Shown in pieces: positions 24,113 to 32,583 of a stretch of 64,000 nucleotides of DNA. Each line of letters starts with the position of its first letter. Position 1 is the stretch's first letter. The stretch spans positions 124,001 to 188,000 of the forward strand of contig NZ_CAKKLJ010000007.1 of NCBI RefSeq assembly GCF_918698005.1. The letters run 5' to 3'. A program made the position numbers and the translations under genes. The stretch is from Microbacterium sp. Bi121. Its GTDB lineage: Bacteria > Actinomycetota > Actinomycetes > Actinomycetales > Microbacteriaceae. The notes under the pieces were generated by a model that was not told the origin of the DNA, did no database searches, and saw only the letters and a list, made by a program, of their open reading frames with translations.

Positions 24113-25435
24113 ATGAAGCGGATGCCCCGTTGGCGTTTCACGGGCCTCGCCATGCTCGCGACGGTGGCCGTCCTCATCGGGATCATCCCCTCGCTCACGA
24201 CGGCGGTTCCGGCGTCGGCGGCGACGGACGGGCAGATGGTCTACCCGGCATCCGGGACCATCCAGTCCAGGGTGGGGGACGGATGCCGCGGCACGAGCAG
24301 ACCAGCTCATGACGGCATCGACATCTCGGGTCAGGGCGGCACGCCCATCCTCGCCGCGTACGACGGCGTCATCAAGACGCGCGCGTACAGCAGCGGCTAC
24401 GGCTACTACGTCGACGTCCAGCACATCGGCGGATACGTCACGCGGTACGCGCACATGGTCTCGCAAGGGACGGTCGCCCCGGGTGTGCGCGTGGTGCGCG
24501 GCCAGCAGATCGGAGTCGTCGGGAGCACCGGCAACTCGACGGGCGCCCACCTGCACTTCGAGGTGTGGCGGAACGGATCCGTGTACACCGCGGTCAATAA
24601 CGGGTTCGTCTGCCTGTCCACCGTCACGCGCGGCAAGCCTCTTCCCCTGGTGTTCCCGGGTCTACGCACTGTGCCGATCTCGCCGGTGTCCTCGGCCGAC
24701 TTCAACGGTGACGGCAAGGCCGACCTGCTCGGCATCGCCGGCGACAGCGATCTCCAGCTCCTAGCCGGCAACGGCAGCGGGGGTTTGCTTCCTGCCTCGG
24801 TCATCACCAGCGGGTGGGGTCTCTACCGCCATCTGACGCACACCGATCTGAACGCCGACGGCAGGGCCGACATGCTCGCTGTGCGCAGCGACGGCCTGCT
24901 CGAGTACTACGCCGGAGGCGCCGGCGGCGGCTTCGACCGGTACGACCGCCTCGAACTCGGGTGGTACGACATGCTGCACGTGGCGTCGGGCGCGGACTAC
25001 TCCGGCGACGGCCTTCAGGATGTGCTCGGCGTATCGGCGAGCGGCGTTCTCACCATCTACAGCGGCGACGGCAGCGGAACGCTCTCCGGGCCGCGCATCA
25101 CCGTCGGCAGCGGGTGGGACACCATGAAGTTCATCGCCGGCGGCGATTTCAACGGCGACGGCATCGGCGACATCATGGCAGTGTCGAAGGACGGCACGCT
25201 CTACTTCTACCGCGGTCTCGGAGGTCGCTTCAGCGCGCGGGTAGCCGTCGGAGCAGGCTGGGGTTCGTTCACCGCATTCACCGGCGGCGTCGACTACAAC
25301 GGAGACAAGCACGTCGACATCGTCGCGCGCAACGCGGCGGGCAACCTCTACCTGTATCCAGGAGACGGAACGGGCAGGCTCAAGGCCAACACCCTCATCG
25401 GCTCCGGCTGGGGCGGATATTCGCAACTGGAGTGA
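24113..25435 (+). CDS. Secreted M23 peptidase with FG-GAP/VCBS repeats
   Basis: 440 residues. A signal peptide ends near residue 37 (VPASAA). The LytM/M23 endopeptidase domain (about 40-165) has its zinc and catalytic residues: H66 and D70 in AHDGID, H114, and H146-x-H148 in GAHLHFE. Residues 190-440 form five FG-GAP/VCBS-like repeats with calcium-loop motifs such as DFNGDGKAD, DLNADGRAD, DYSGDGLQD, DFNGDGIGD and DYNGDKHVD, probably a beta-propeller. It should cleave peptide cross-links in cell wall outside the membrane, with the propeller binding wall or another surface. A single gene; GGAGG stands about 9 nt before the ATG. Confidence 0.9.
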   Translation: MKRMPRWRFTGLAMLATVAVLIGIIPSLTTAVPASAATDGQMVYPASGTIQSRVGDGCRGTSRPAHDGIDISGQGGTPILAAYDGVIKTRAYSSGYGYYVDVQHIGGYVTRYAHMVSQGTVAPGVRVVRGQQIGVVGSTGNSTGAHLHFEVWRNGSVYTAVNNGFVCLSTVTRGKPLPLVFPGLRTVPISPVSSADFNGDGKADLLGIAGDSDLQLLAGNGSGGLLPASVITSGWGLYRHLTHTDLNADGRADMLAVRSDGLLEYYAGGAGGGFDRYDRLELGWYDMLHVASGADYSGDGLQDVLGVSASGVLTIYSGDGSGTLSGPRITVGSGWDTMKFIAGGDFNGDGIGDIMAVSKDGTLYFYRGLGGRFSARVAVGAGWGSFTAFTGGVDYNGDKHVDIVARNAAGNLYLYPGDGTGRLKANTLIGSGWGGYSQLE

Positions 25436-25500
25436 CGGCAGAGGCATCCTGTGGCCTGATCTCCCTCAGCTGGGACGGAGAGCACTGATACCGTCGGGGC

Positions 25501-26034
25501 GTGGGAACGGAAGCGAAGGCGACACCGAGGACCGATGAGGAGCCGATGGCCTTCTCTCGTGCTGAATTCTTTCGCGGAGCGATCGCCTCGTGGTTGTGGT
25601 TCATCGTCGTCCATCAGCTCTGCCTGCTCCTCACCATGGGCGGCTACGGCGTCGTAGTCCTGTCGCTCACGCTCCCGTGGTCGTTCGGCGCCCTCCTCAT
25701 CGGCTCGCCGCTGGCATACCTGATCGGACGCGCGCTGCGCGGCGAGCGCCGCCGATGGGTGCACGAGCTGATCTTCGGATTGTTCGGGCTCGTCGTCGGC
25801 GTGCTCACCACGGCGCTCGCCGTGTGGCTGACGGGTGATGGTCTGGGAGACCCGGCAGGGTGGTGGCCGATCGCTGCGATCATGGCTGCATCCGCATGCC
25901 CAGCCGTCGTCCTCGGCTGGCGATTCGGCGCACGCGAGACACGCGGACCGGAAACAAGACGAAGGCCGCGTCGGCGCGTGGACCCGGATGCCGAGCACGA
26001 GGATTCCGCGACCGCTGAGAACAGCAGGCACTGA
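25501..26034 (+). CDS. Hypothetical membrane protein, 4 TM
   Basis: 177 residues, unrecognised. Four hydrophobic segments lie at about 25-47, 52-75, 83-110 and 118-140; the tail after 140 is basic then acidic (RPRRRVDPD) and should be cytoplasmic. The GTG at 25501 gives the longest form; a TGATAC box ends 9 nt before it, which could mean a leaderless mRNA. The ATG at 25546, after GAGGAG, is an alternative that loses no membrane segment. No operon partner; a perfect terminator hairpin follows. Confidence 0.65.
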   Translation: MGTEAKATPRTDEEPMAFSRAEFFRGAIASWLWFIVVHQLCLLLTMGGYGVVVLSLTLPWSFGALLIGSPLAYLIGRALRGERRRWVHELIFGLFGLVVGVLTTALAVWLTGDGLGDPAGWWPIAAIMAASACPAVVLGWRFGARETRGPETRRRPRRRVDPDAEHEDSATAENSRH

Positions 26035-26036
26035 CC

Positions 26037-26055
26037 GGGGCGAGATTCTCGCCCC
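26037..26055. terminator. Perfect hairpin after the membrane protein gene
   Basis: GGGGCGAGA (26037-26045) and TCTCGCCCC (26047-26055) are exact complements, only a few bases after the stop at 26034 and before a convergent gene. Confidence 0.7.
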
Positions 26056-26131
26056 TCAGACTCACCTCACGAGGCAGGTGACGTAGTTCGCCAGGTGCAC
26101 GACGATCATCTCGCTGAGGTGCGGCCCGGTT

Positions 26132-26539
26132 TCACGAACGTCCATGAGGCCTCTCGAAGAACCTGTCGGCCTGAGCGCGCTGTTCCGCGATGGTCACCGT
26201 CATGCCCGGATCGATCGGTGCGAATGTGTCGACGAGATCCCCTGCGCCTTGGGGAGTCAGGCGATAGGCCCGCAGCCCACCGCCCTGATCGCGAGCCATG
26301 CCGCTCGGCCATACGTTCGGGAGCGCACCGGCGACCCCGATGTGCCATCCCAGCGGCTCCAGCTCCTCCCGGATGAGACACAGCGCTTCGAACGCGTCGT
26401 CAGCGCTCACCTGCATCGTCCCGAACCCGTCCGAGCGGATCGTGACCGTCCAGACGGGGTACGCGTGACTCCACGACACCGTCGCCTCGCGATGGATGCC
26501 CTCACGTGCGACCTGAACGGTCTGCGAGCCCTGCATCAT
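26132..26539 (-). CDS. Hypothetical protein, 135 aa
   Basis: Unrecognised. Mixed alpha/beta pattern without signal peptide or membrane segments: a beta-rich start (QTVQVAREGI, ATVSWSHAYPVWTVTIRS) followed by a helix with ALCLIREELEPLGWHIGVAGA and a C-terminal segment GMTVTIAEQRAQADRFF. The composition and codon use match the neighbours, and the frame is the only long one free of stops in a consistent phase. Two ATG codons in tandem (26539 and 26536) can start it. It lies downstream of the tRNA-Ser terminator on the same strand. Confidence 0.55.
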   Translation of the reverse strand: MMQGSQTVQVAREGIHREATVSWSHAYPVWTVTIRSDGFGTMQVSADDAFEALCLIREELEPLGWHIGVAGALPNVWPSGMARDQGGGLRAYRLTPQGAGDLVDTFAPIDPGMTVTIAEQRAQADRFFERPHGRS

Positions 26540-26635
26540 TTCGGCGCTCCGGCTCGTGGCGACTCAAGGATCACGTTGTCCACCCTCCATCGTCCACCTC
26601 AGACAGGGTAGTTGTTCGGGTCATCGAATACGGAA

Positions 26636-26659
26636 AAACCCCCGATCTCTCGGGGGTTT
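26636..26659 (-). terminator. Rho-independent terminator of the tRNA gene
   Basis: AAACCCCCGA (26636-26645) pairs perfectly with 26650-26659 over a 4-nt loop. On the minus strand the stem is followed by a run of five T (26634-26638), a classic intrinsic terminator placed a few bases after the tRNA 3' end. Confidence 0.88.
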
Positions 26660-26662
26660 CCA

Positions 26663-26752
26663 TGGCGGTGACGGTGGGATTTGAACCCACGGTAGGGGTG
26701 AACCTACACAACATTTCGAGTGTTGCACCTTCGGCCGCTCGGACACGTCACC
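26663..26752 (-). tRNA. tRNA-Ser (anticodon CGA)
   Basis: 90 nt including an encoded CCA (26663-26665). The acceptor stem is GGTGACG / CGTCACC with discriminator G. The anticodon stem is CAACACT-CGA-AATGTTG, so it reads UCG. A long variable arm (about GTGTAGG..CCTAC) is present as expected for class II serine tRNAs, and the T arm has GGGTTCAAATCCC. The terminator lies directly downstream. Confidence 0.95.
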
Positions 26753-26809
26753 GCGGAAGAGTTTACGCGACGCCGGCCGCTCGCGCGAATCGAGAGGCGC
26801 CCGCCCGAG

Positions 26810-27856
26810 TCACCAGGCCGCGGCAACCTCGGCGTGGGTGCGGAGGATGCCCTCCGTCGTTCCATCCGGCGCGCGTCCGATGCCGCATTCCGTGGCGACG
26901 CCGAAGGATGGCACGACGGCGGATGCCGCGGCGATCCGCCGCTGCGCGCCCTCGGCGCCGTCCTCCCGATGCACGAGCCCGAGATACAGCTCGGCAACGG
27001 GCGTCAGGGAAGCCAGCGCCGCGAAGTACGCCGCGTCATCCCGCTCGATCGGCACCGGCAGGTGCAGCCACGACAGCGACCGCGACGCCCCCGCGATCAC
27101 GGCGTTCGCGAAGCGCACGAGGGTCGCGGCATCCCGCGGTTCGACGAAGTGCTTCTCCCCGGCATCGCCGTAACAGAGATGGATGCCGTCCTCGACATCG
27201 CTCGGCACCGCGTCGACCAGCGACACCAGACGAGCGACGAGTCCGTCGAAGGGGTCGCCCTCCCACCAGGCACCCATCACCGCGCCGTATCCCGGCGCCC
27301 GCTCGACAATGCCCAGCTCGCTGGCGACATCCCACTGGATGGCCAGATCCTCATGGGGGATCGCGTCCAGGATCCGCGCGAGCTCGTCGACCAGCGCGGT
27401 GGTGTACACGGGCTCGATCGCGGCACGATCGTCACCCGAGAAGAACGACGAGATGATCGCGACCGGCGTCGGCAGCGACACCTGGAAACGGATGCTCGCG
27501 GGCACCGCTCCCTCGTCACGGAGCCGCGTGAACACCCGGTACGACTCGATCGCGGCATCCGCGTAGCCCAGCGGCGGAAGCGTGATGGATGCCGCATCCA
27601 CCCCGTCGCCGATGCGAAGGGGGCGCGCATCCAGGCCGGCCGGGAACGGGATCGGCTCATCACCCACCCGTTCGATGCCGTCCGCCTGCCCCAGCACATC
27701 GGGTTGGAACATGATCCAATGGAACCGCTTGCCCACCTCGCCGTCGGGGATCCGCTTCAGGTGGCCGCGCAGAAGAGAGGCGGCGGTGCGGATCGTCGTC
27801 TCGGCGTCGTCATAGTTCACACTGCCCACGAGGAGGGCACCCTGCGGCTGAGTCAT
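26810..27856 (-). CDS. MetE-like (cobalamin-independent methionine synthase fold) protein
   Basis: 348 residues, a single TIM-barrel resembling the C-terminal catalytic half of MetE. The zinc ligands expected for that fold are in place: H226-x-C228 in GIHLCYGD and C324 in ATECGIGR. It lacks the N-terminal half of MetE (750 residues), so it is probably a zinc-dependent alkyl or methyl transferase of another type, not a full methionine synthase; the substrate is unknown. The ATG at 27856 follows a TACTCT box by 6 nt without Shine-Dalgarno, so the mRNA is probably leaderless; the 16 extra codons upstream in the open frame are not used. Single gene. Confidence 0.7.
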   Translation of the reverse strand: MTQPQGALLVGSVNYDDAETTIRTAASLLRGHLKRIPDGEVGKRFHWIMFQPDVLGQADGIERVGDEPIPFPAGLDARPLRIGDGVDAASITLPPLGYADAAIESYRVFTRLRDEGAVPASIRFQVSLPTPVAIISSFFSGDDRAAIEPVYTTALVDELARILDAIPHEDLAIQWDVASELGIVERAPGYGAVMGAWWEGDPFDGLVARLVSLVDAVPSDVEDGIHLCYGDAGEKHFVEPRDAATLVRFANAVIAGASRSLSWLHLPVPIERDDAAYFAALASLTPVAELYLGLVHREDGAEGAQRRIAAASAVVPSFGVATECGIGRAPDGTTEGILRTHAEVAAAW

Positions 27857-27862
27857 GCGCCC

Positions 27863-27868
27863 AGAGTA
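27863..27868 (-). promoter_or_regulatory. -10 box TACTCT for a leaderless mRNA
   Basis: On the minus strand TACTCT ends 6 nt before the ATG at 27856. Confidence 0.55.
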
Positions 27869-27957
27869 GCCACGCGACCCGCAGCTGAATATCCCCGGCG
27901 ACACATCCCGTCACGGACCACCGCGCTGGTTAGGATGACCTTACGGAGGTTGTTCCC

Positions 27958-28731
27958 ATGAGCTTCATCACGTCGGCTGCGCTGGCAGAGACCGGCTACG
28001 TCGTCCTGTCCCCTCTCGAGCGCCCGATCGATCCGGCCGAATGGCGCGAGCTCGAATACATCGGATGGCGGTCGTCCGGCGTCACCCGTTTCGCCCCGCT
28101 GGCGAGTTACGCCGGCGAGATCGAGTGCAACGGCTTCTGGAATCAGACTCCCCCGCGCACCGACAAGGACGGCATCTGGATCCCCTCGCAGGTCGAGAAG
28201 GCCCCGACGCTGACCAGGCTCGCTCAGGAGCCGGGCGCGAACGTCGGCCGCTGCCGTGTGATCGAGCTGCAGCCGAACACGTACGCCGACGCGGTCTACA
28301 ACCTCCACCAGGACGACAACAACCGCCTCAACGACGAAGGCACCGGCTGGGTGGTCCGTTCGTACGTCAACCTCACCGACGACTCGGACTCGCTGCTCAT
28401 CCTCCGCGAAGACCGCTTCGACCCGGCGACCGAACAGCGGCTCGCCCTTCCCGCCGGCACCCGCATGGTCGTCGACACGCAGCGCTTCTGGCATGCGGTC
28501 TGGCACCGCGGCAGCACGCCGCGATACTCGCTGATCACCTCGCTGACATCAGGGCCCGAACTCGATGCGTACATCGCCGCAGGCGGCGGAACGCCGCACG
28601 TCGAGAGCGTTCCGCTCGACCCAGCACTGATCGATGAGGCGCAGGTCGAGCAGCATCGCCGCATCGAGGAGCGCCGCCGCGCCTTCGAGGCGCAGGGCAT
28701 CGTGATGGAGCCGCCGGTCGAGCTGTACTAG
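27958..28731 (+). CDS. Probable 2OG/Fe(II)-type oxygenase-like protein (low certainty)
   Basis: 257 residues, not placed in a named family. The order of H117-x-D119 in YNLHQDDNN, H179 or H183 in RFWHAVWHRG, and R189 in TPRYSLITS matches the iron facial triad and co-substrate arginine of double-stranded beta-helix Fe(II)/2-oxoglutarate oxygenases. The surrounding strands (VVRSYVNLTDD, RMVVDTQRFWH) fit that fold. The ATG has GGAGG 10 nt upstream. Single gene, 20 nt before the lipoprotein gene; that one has its own -10 box. The substrate is unknown. The assignment rests on motif spacing only. Confidence 0.6.
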   Translation: MSFITSAALAETGYVVLSPLERPIDPAEWRELEYIGWRSSGVTRFAPLASYAGEIECNGFWNQTPPRTDKDGIWIPSQVEKAPTLTRLAQEPGANVGRCRVIELQPNTYADAVYNLHQDDNNRLNDEGTGWVVRSYVNLTDDSDSLLILREDRFDPATEQRLALPAGTRMVVDTQRFWHAVWHRGSTPRYSLITSLTSGPELDAYIAAGGGTPHVESVPLDPALIDEAQVEQHRRIEERRRAFEAQGIVMEPPVELY

Positions 28732-28739
28732 GGCTCCCC

Positions 28740-28745
28740 TACGAT
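28740..28745 (+). promoter_or_regulatory. -10 box TACGAT for a leaderless mRNA
   Basis: TACGAT ends 6 nt before the ATG at 28752; no ribosome site is present in between. Confidence 0.5.
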
Positions 28746-28751
28746 GAGGCC

Positions 28752-29246
28752 ATGACCCGCATCCGAACCGTCGCCCTCGTCCCTGCCGCTCTGCTGCTTC
28801 TCGTCGGCGGATCGCTCGCGGGGTGCGCACCGGAGCCCTCGCCGACGCCGACCGCGGAGCAGACCACCTCGACACCGACTCCGACGGCGACCACCGGCCG
28901 CACGTCCACGCCGACACCCATGACGTCCACGCAGCCCTCCGCTCCGCCGGCGGCATTCACCACGGATGAACTGGTGCAGATCTGTATCGACGTGACCACG
29001 TCGGCATACGACACCGATGTCGTATTCGAGCCCGCCGGGGCGCGCATCGAGAAGCGCACCGTGACGCCCGAATGGCTGGTGCTCGTGCCGGCCAAGACCA
29101 ACGGCTACGACGCGGAATCCGTCTGTACGATCGGCGGGTCGCCGTCCGATCCCGACGTCGAGCTGTCATCAGCATCCGTCCAGCCGCTGCCGGAGGAGCA
29201 GATCCAGAGGCTCATCCGCGGGGAGAACGAGGGCGGAACGGAGTAA
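28752..29246 (+). CDS. Hypothetical lipoprotein
   Basis: 164 residues. Signal peptide with lipobox SLAGC, lipidated C25. A Thr/Pro-rich linker (about 28-70) precedes a small globular domain (75-150) with two Cys, in VQICIDV and ESVCTIGG, which may form a disulfide. Outer face of the membrane by family logic; function unknown. Leaderless mRNA likely. It converges with cydC; a short perfect palindrome separates them. Confidence 0.75.
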   Translation: MTRIRTVALVPAALLLLVGGSLAGCAPEPSPTPTAEQTTSTPTPTATTGRTSTPTPMTSTQPSAPPAAFTTDELVQICIDVTTSAYDTDVVFEPAGARIEKRTVTPEWLVLVPAKTNGYDAESVCTIGGSPSDPDVELSSASVQPLPEEQIQRLIRGENEGGTE

Positions 29247-29257
29247 CGAACCACCTG

Positions 29258-29273
29258 GCGGACGCGCGTCCGC
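29258..29273. terminator. Short palindrome between convergent genes
   Basis: GCGGACGCGCGTCCGC is a perfect 16-nt palindrome in the 27-bp gap between the lipoprotein gene and cydC. A weak terminator candidate. Confidence 0.4.
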
Positions 29274-30932
29274 TCAGACCGTGCGCCCCGCCTCGATCCG
29301 GACGACGCGGTCGACCGTCCCCTCCGGCGGCGCGACGTGCGAGATGAGCAGCACCGACTGCTCTCCCGCGGCACCCAGCAGATCGCGCAGCAGCGCGTCG
29401 GACGCCTCGGGGTCGACGCCGGCCGTCGGCTCGTCGAGCACGAGCACCGGGAAGCCCCGCAGCAGCGCCCTCGCCAGCGCTATGCGCTGCGCCTGACCGC
29501 CGGAGACCAGGGCCCCGCGGTCACCCACTCGGGCGTCGAGCCCGCCGCGTTCGCGCACCCATCCGCCGAGGCCCACGCGTTCGAGCACGGCCATCAACTC
29601 GTCGTCGCTCGCCGTGTCGCGCGCGAACAGCAGGTTCTGCCGGATGTCCTCGTCGAAGAGCTGCGGATGCTGCTCGCACAGCCCGATCGTGCGCCGGAGC
29701 GCCGGGCCGCTGAGGGTCGCAGCATCCGTCCCGCCGATCGTGAACTCCCCTTCGCTTCGGAGGAATCCGACGAGCACCGAAGCGAGTGAGCTCTTGCCTG
29801 CGCCGCTGGGGCCGGAGACGAGCACGCGCTCCCCCGGTGCGACATCCAGCGTGACGTCGCGCAGCGCGGGCGCGCCGCCGGGCCACGTCGCACGCACGTC
29901 GCGCAGGTGCAGGGCCGTGCCGGACGGCGCCTCTTCGGCGCCGTCATCCGGTCGGAGTTCGTCGGGAACAGATGCGGGCAGCACGTCGACGACCCGCTGC
30001 GCACTGGCGCGAACGCTCCGCCAGGACGCCGCGGCGACCGGCACGGCGCCGAAGACCTCGAACACGACCATCGGCACGAGTACGACCACAGCGAGCCATG
30101 GGCCGTCGATCGCGCCCGTGTCCAGTCCTGGGGATGCCGCCGCCACCGCCCACGCCGACGCGACTCCCGCGAGCACGGAGACGACGCCGGCAGCGATCGC
30201 CTGTGAGACCGAGGCTCGCGTCACGGTGCGGCGGACCGCGGTATCGGCACGCTCGATGCGCTCGCGTGCCGCCGGCTCGGCGCCGTACGCGAGCAGGACG
30301 TCGAGGCTGCCGAAGTAGTCGACGAGGGATGCCGAGAGTTCGGCCCTGTCGTGCGAGACCCGAGCTTCGGCGCGAGCGCCGAACACCCACCCGAGCCCGA
30401 TCGCCAAAGCGGCGGCGACGATCAGGCAGATGGCAAGGGAGAGAGCGGCCGGCGGCGAGATGATGCCGACGAACACGATGGCTCCCACCGCGACGACACC
30501 CGCGACGGCGAGGGGCTGAACCACCCGCAGCGGAAGATTCTGCAGATTCTCGACATCATCGACCAGGGCCGACAGCACCGCTCCGCGGTCGGTGCGGCCG
30601 AGGCCTGCCGGCGAGAGCGGGATGAGCCGGCGCACCATGTCGGAGCGGGTCGTCGCGAGCTGGCGCAGCGCGGCGTCGTGCCCGGACAGGCGCTCGAGAT
30701 AGCGGAACACCGCCCGTGACACAGCGAAGAACCGGACGCCGACCACCGCGACCGACAGCGGAACGAGCGAGTCGACGATCGAGGCGCTGACGATCAGCCA
30801 GCCGCTGACTGCGAGCAGTGAGACGGCGGCGGTCGCCGAGAACACACCCCAGATGAGCCCGGGGAGGAACCGCCGCAGCGGCGGCTGCGCGAGGCGCAGG
30901 ATGTCTCGGACGCGGGTGGACTGGACGTTCAC
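29274..30932 (-). CDS. cydC: Thiol reductant ABC exporter subunit CydC
   Basis: 552 residues: a six-helix membrane domain (1-310) and an ABC ATPase with Walker A SGPSGAGKSSL, signature VSGGQAQRIALARALL and Walker B VLVLDEP. CydCD exports glutathione or cysteine-type thiols, which the cytochrome bd oxidase needs for assembly. The GTG start (VNVQSTRV) has GGGGTGA about 5 nt upstream and lies 4 nt after the cydD stop; a longer frame reaching to 31247 is only the overlap with cydD. Last gene of the regulator-cydABDC operon. Confidence 0.93.
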   Translation of the reverse strand: MNVQSTRVRDILRLAQPPLRRFLPGLIWGVFSATAAVSLLAVSGWLIVSASIVDSLVPLSVAVVGVRFFAVSRAVFRYLERLSGHDAALRQLATTRSDMVRRLIPLSPAGLGRTDRGAVLSALVDDVENLQNLPLRVVQPLAVAGVVAVGAIVFVGIISPPAALSLAICLIVAAALAIGLGWVFGARAEARVSHDRAELSASLVDYFGSLDVLLAYGAEPAARERIERADTAVRRTVTRASVSQAIAAGVVSVLAGVASAWAVAAASPGLDTGAIDGPWLAVVVLVPMVVFEVFGAVPVAAASWRSVRASAQRVVDVLPASVPDELRPDDGAEEAPSGTALHLRDVRATWPGGAPALRDVTLDVAPGERVLVSGPSGAGKSSLASVLVGFLRSEGEFTIGGTDAATLSGPALRRTIGLCEQHPQLFDEDIRQNLLFARDTASDDELMAVLERVGLGGWVRERGGLDARVGDRGALVSGGQAQRIALARALLRGFPVLVLDEPTAGVDPEASDALLRDLLGAAGEQSVLLISHVAPPEGTVDRVVRIEAGRTV

Positions 30933-30936
30933 GCGC

Positions 30937-32583
30937 TCACCCCGTCCCTGAATCTGTCGAAAGAGAGACGATCTCGTCGGCGATCTCGCGTGCCGTGCGA
31001 CGGTGCGAGACCAGCAGGATCGTGGCTCCGGCATCCGCCCGCTGACGCAGCGTCGCCCACAGGCGCGCCTCGGTGCCGGCATCCAGCGCGCTCGACGGCT
31101 CGTCGAGCACGAGCACGCGCCGCGGATCTTGGGAATGGCGGTACAGGGCGCGGGCGACGGCGACCCGCTGCGCCTGACCGCCGGAGAGTCCGCTCCCCTG
31201 AACGCCGAGCTCATGCTCCGGGTCGAGGTCCTCGGCGCACGCGGCATCCAATGCGCGGCGGATGCCGGCGGCGTCTGCCTCGGCGCCGAGTGAGACGTTC
31301 GCCGCGATCGTGCCGCGGATCAGGCCAGGAGCCTGGCCGGCCCAGGCGAGCCAGTCGAGGGTGAGCCGGCCGATATCGGTGTCGCCGAGCGTCGCGGTTC
31401 CGTCGAAGGGCGCGGCGCCGCGGAGTGCGGCGATGACGCTGGACTTTCCGGAGCCGCTCGGACCCTCGATCAGGGTGATGGTGCCGGGCTCGGCCGTGAA
31501 CGAGACCGGAGGGAGGTCGCGGACGCGGAGGTTCTCGACGCATAACTCAGGAGAAACTGCCTCGGGCGAGCGACCGTGACCCGAGAAAACAACGTTCTGA
31601 GGAAAAACTCCGGAGTTGTGCGGGGTGGCCCGTGCAGCTGTCGCCTCATCCAGCACGCCGAAAACGTCCTCCGTCGCCGCTACACCTTCTGACGCGGCGT
31701 GGAACTGCACTCCGACCTGACGGATCGGCAAGAACGCCTCGGGCGCCAGCAGCAGCACGAACAGCCCGACCTCGAGCGACATGTCCCCCGCAAGCAGCCG
31801 GAACCCCACCGCCACCGCGATCAGCGCGACGGCGAGCGACGAGAGCAACTCCATCGCGAAGCCCGACAGGAATGAGAACCGCAGCACCTTCATCGTCTCG
31901 CGCCGGTACTGATCAGCGGTCGCCTCGATCTGTGTCGCGGCGCGACGCTCGCGCCCGAACAGCCGCAGCGTCGCCAGCCCCTGCACGGTGTCGGCGAAAC
32001 GTGCGGCCAGATGCTGCAGCGTCTGCCATTGCTTGCGCTGCACGGTGCGCGTGGCCATGCCGATGAGGATCATGAAGATCGGGATCAGCGGCAGGGTTAT
32101 GACCGCGGTCAGTCCGCTCGGCCAGTCCTGCCACCACATGACGATGACGATCACGGGCGTCGCGATCACCGTGAGCACCAACTGGGGCAGGTACTTCGCG
32201 AAGTACTGATCGAGCGCCTCGAGTCCGTGCCCCGCGGTCACCGCGAGGGATGCCTGGTTGCGCGATGCGAGCCATCCGGGGCCGAGCCGCCGGACAGCGA
32301 GGATCAGCGCCCGACGCAGTTGCGTCCCCGTCGCAGCCGCCGCTCGCATCCCCGCGAAATCGGATGCCGCGATGAGCGCGCCGCGCAGCAGCGCGAGTGC
32401 CAGCATCCACACCAGCGAAAGGACCACAGAGCGCCCCGCGAGCGCGCCGGACACGGCATCCGTCAGGAACCAGGCGAACGCGATCACGACCGCCGTCTGC
32501 AGAACACCGATCGCCGCTGCGAGAACGAAGAATCCTCGCGCGGCGCCGGCGTACTTCAGAAGGCGCGGGTCGACGGGTTTCAC
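30937..32583 (-). CDS. cydD: Thiol reductant ABC exporter subunit CydD
   Basis: 548 residues: membrane domain (1-300) and an ABC ATPase with Walker A GPSGSGKSSV and signature LSGGQAQRVAVARAL. It pairs with CydC. The GTG start overlaps the cydB stop (GTGA), so translation is coupled. Residues about 322-350, in the linker between the two domains, are encoded by a palindromic DNA element (31540-31622) that also occurs in the amidohydrolase gene and at galT; they read HNSGV at one end and SPELC at the other. The linker position should tolerate the insertion, and the catalytic motifs after it are intact. Confidence 0.93.
   Translation of the reverse strand: MKPVDPRLLKYAGAARGFFVLAAAIGVLQTAVVIAFAWFLTDAVSGALAGRSVVLSLVWMLALALLRGALIAASDFAGMRAAAATGTQLRRALILAVRRLGPGWLASRNQASLAVTAGHGLEALDQYFAKYLPQLVLTVIATPVIVIVMWWQDWPSGLTAVITLPLIPIFMILIGMATRTVQRKQWQTLQHLAARFADTVQGLATLRLFGRERRAATQIEATADQYRRETMKVLRFSFLSGFAMELLSSLAVALIAVAVGFRLLAGDMSLEVGLFVLLLAPEAFLPIRQVGVQFHAASEGVAATEDVFGVLDEATAARATPHNSGVFPQNVVFSGHGRSPEAVSPELCVENLRVRDLPPVSFTAEPGTITLIEGPSGSGKSSVIAALRGAAPFDGTATLGDTDIGRLTLDWLAWAGQAPGLIRGTIAANVSLGAEADAAGIRRALDAACAEDLDPEHELGVQGSGLSGGQAQRVAVARALYRHSQDPRRVLVLDEPSSALDAGTEARLWATLRQRADAGATILLVSHRRTAREIADEIVSLSTDSGTG
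31540..31622 (-). repeat. In-frame palindromic element, copy B (inside cydD)
   Basis: On the minus strand the left end is CGCACAACTCCGGAGTTTTT and the right end ends CTCCTGAGTTATGCG, an inverted match with few differences. The distance between the AACTCCGG and the CCTGAGTT anchors is 74 bp, as in copies A and C. The cydD frame reads through as HNSGV...SPELC, the same phase as the other copies. The interior differs from A and C. Confidence 0.75.
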
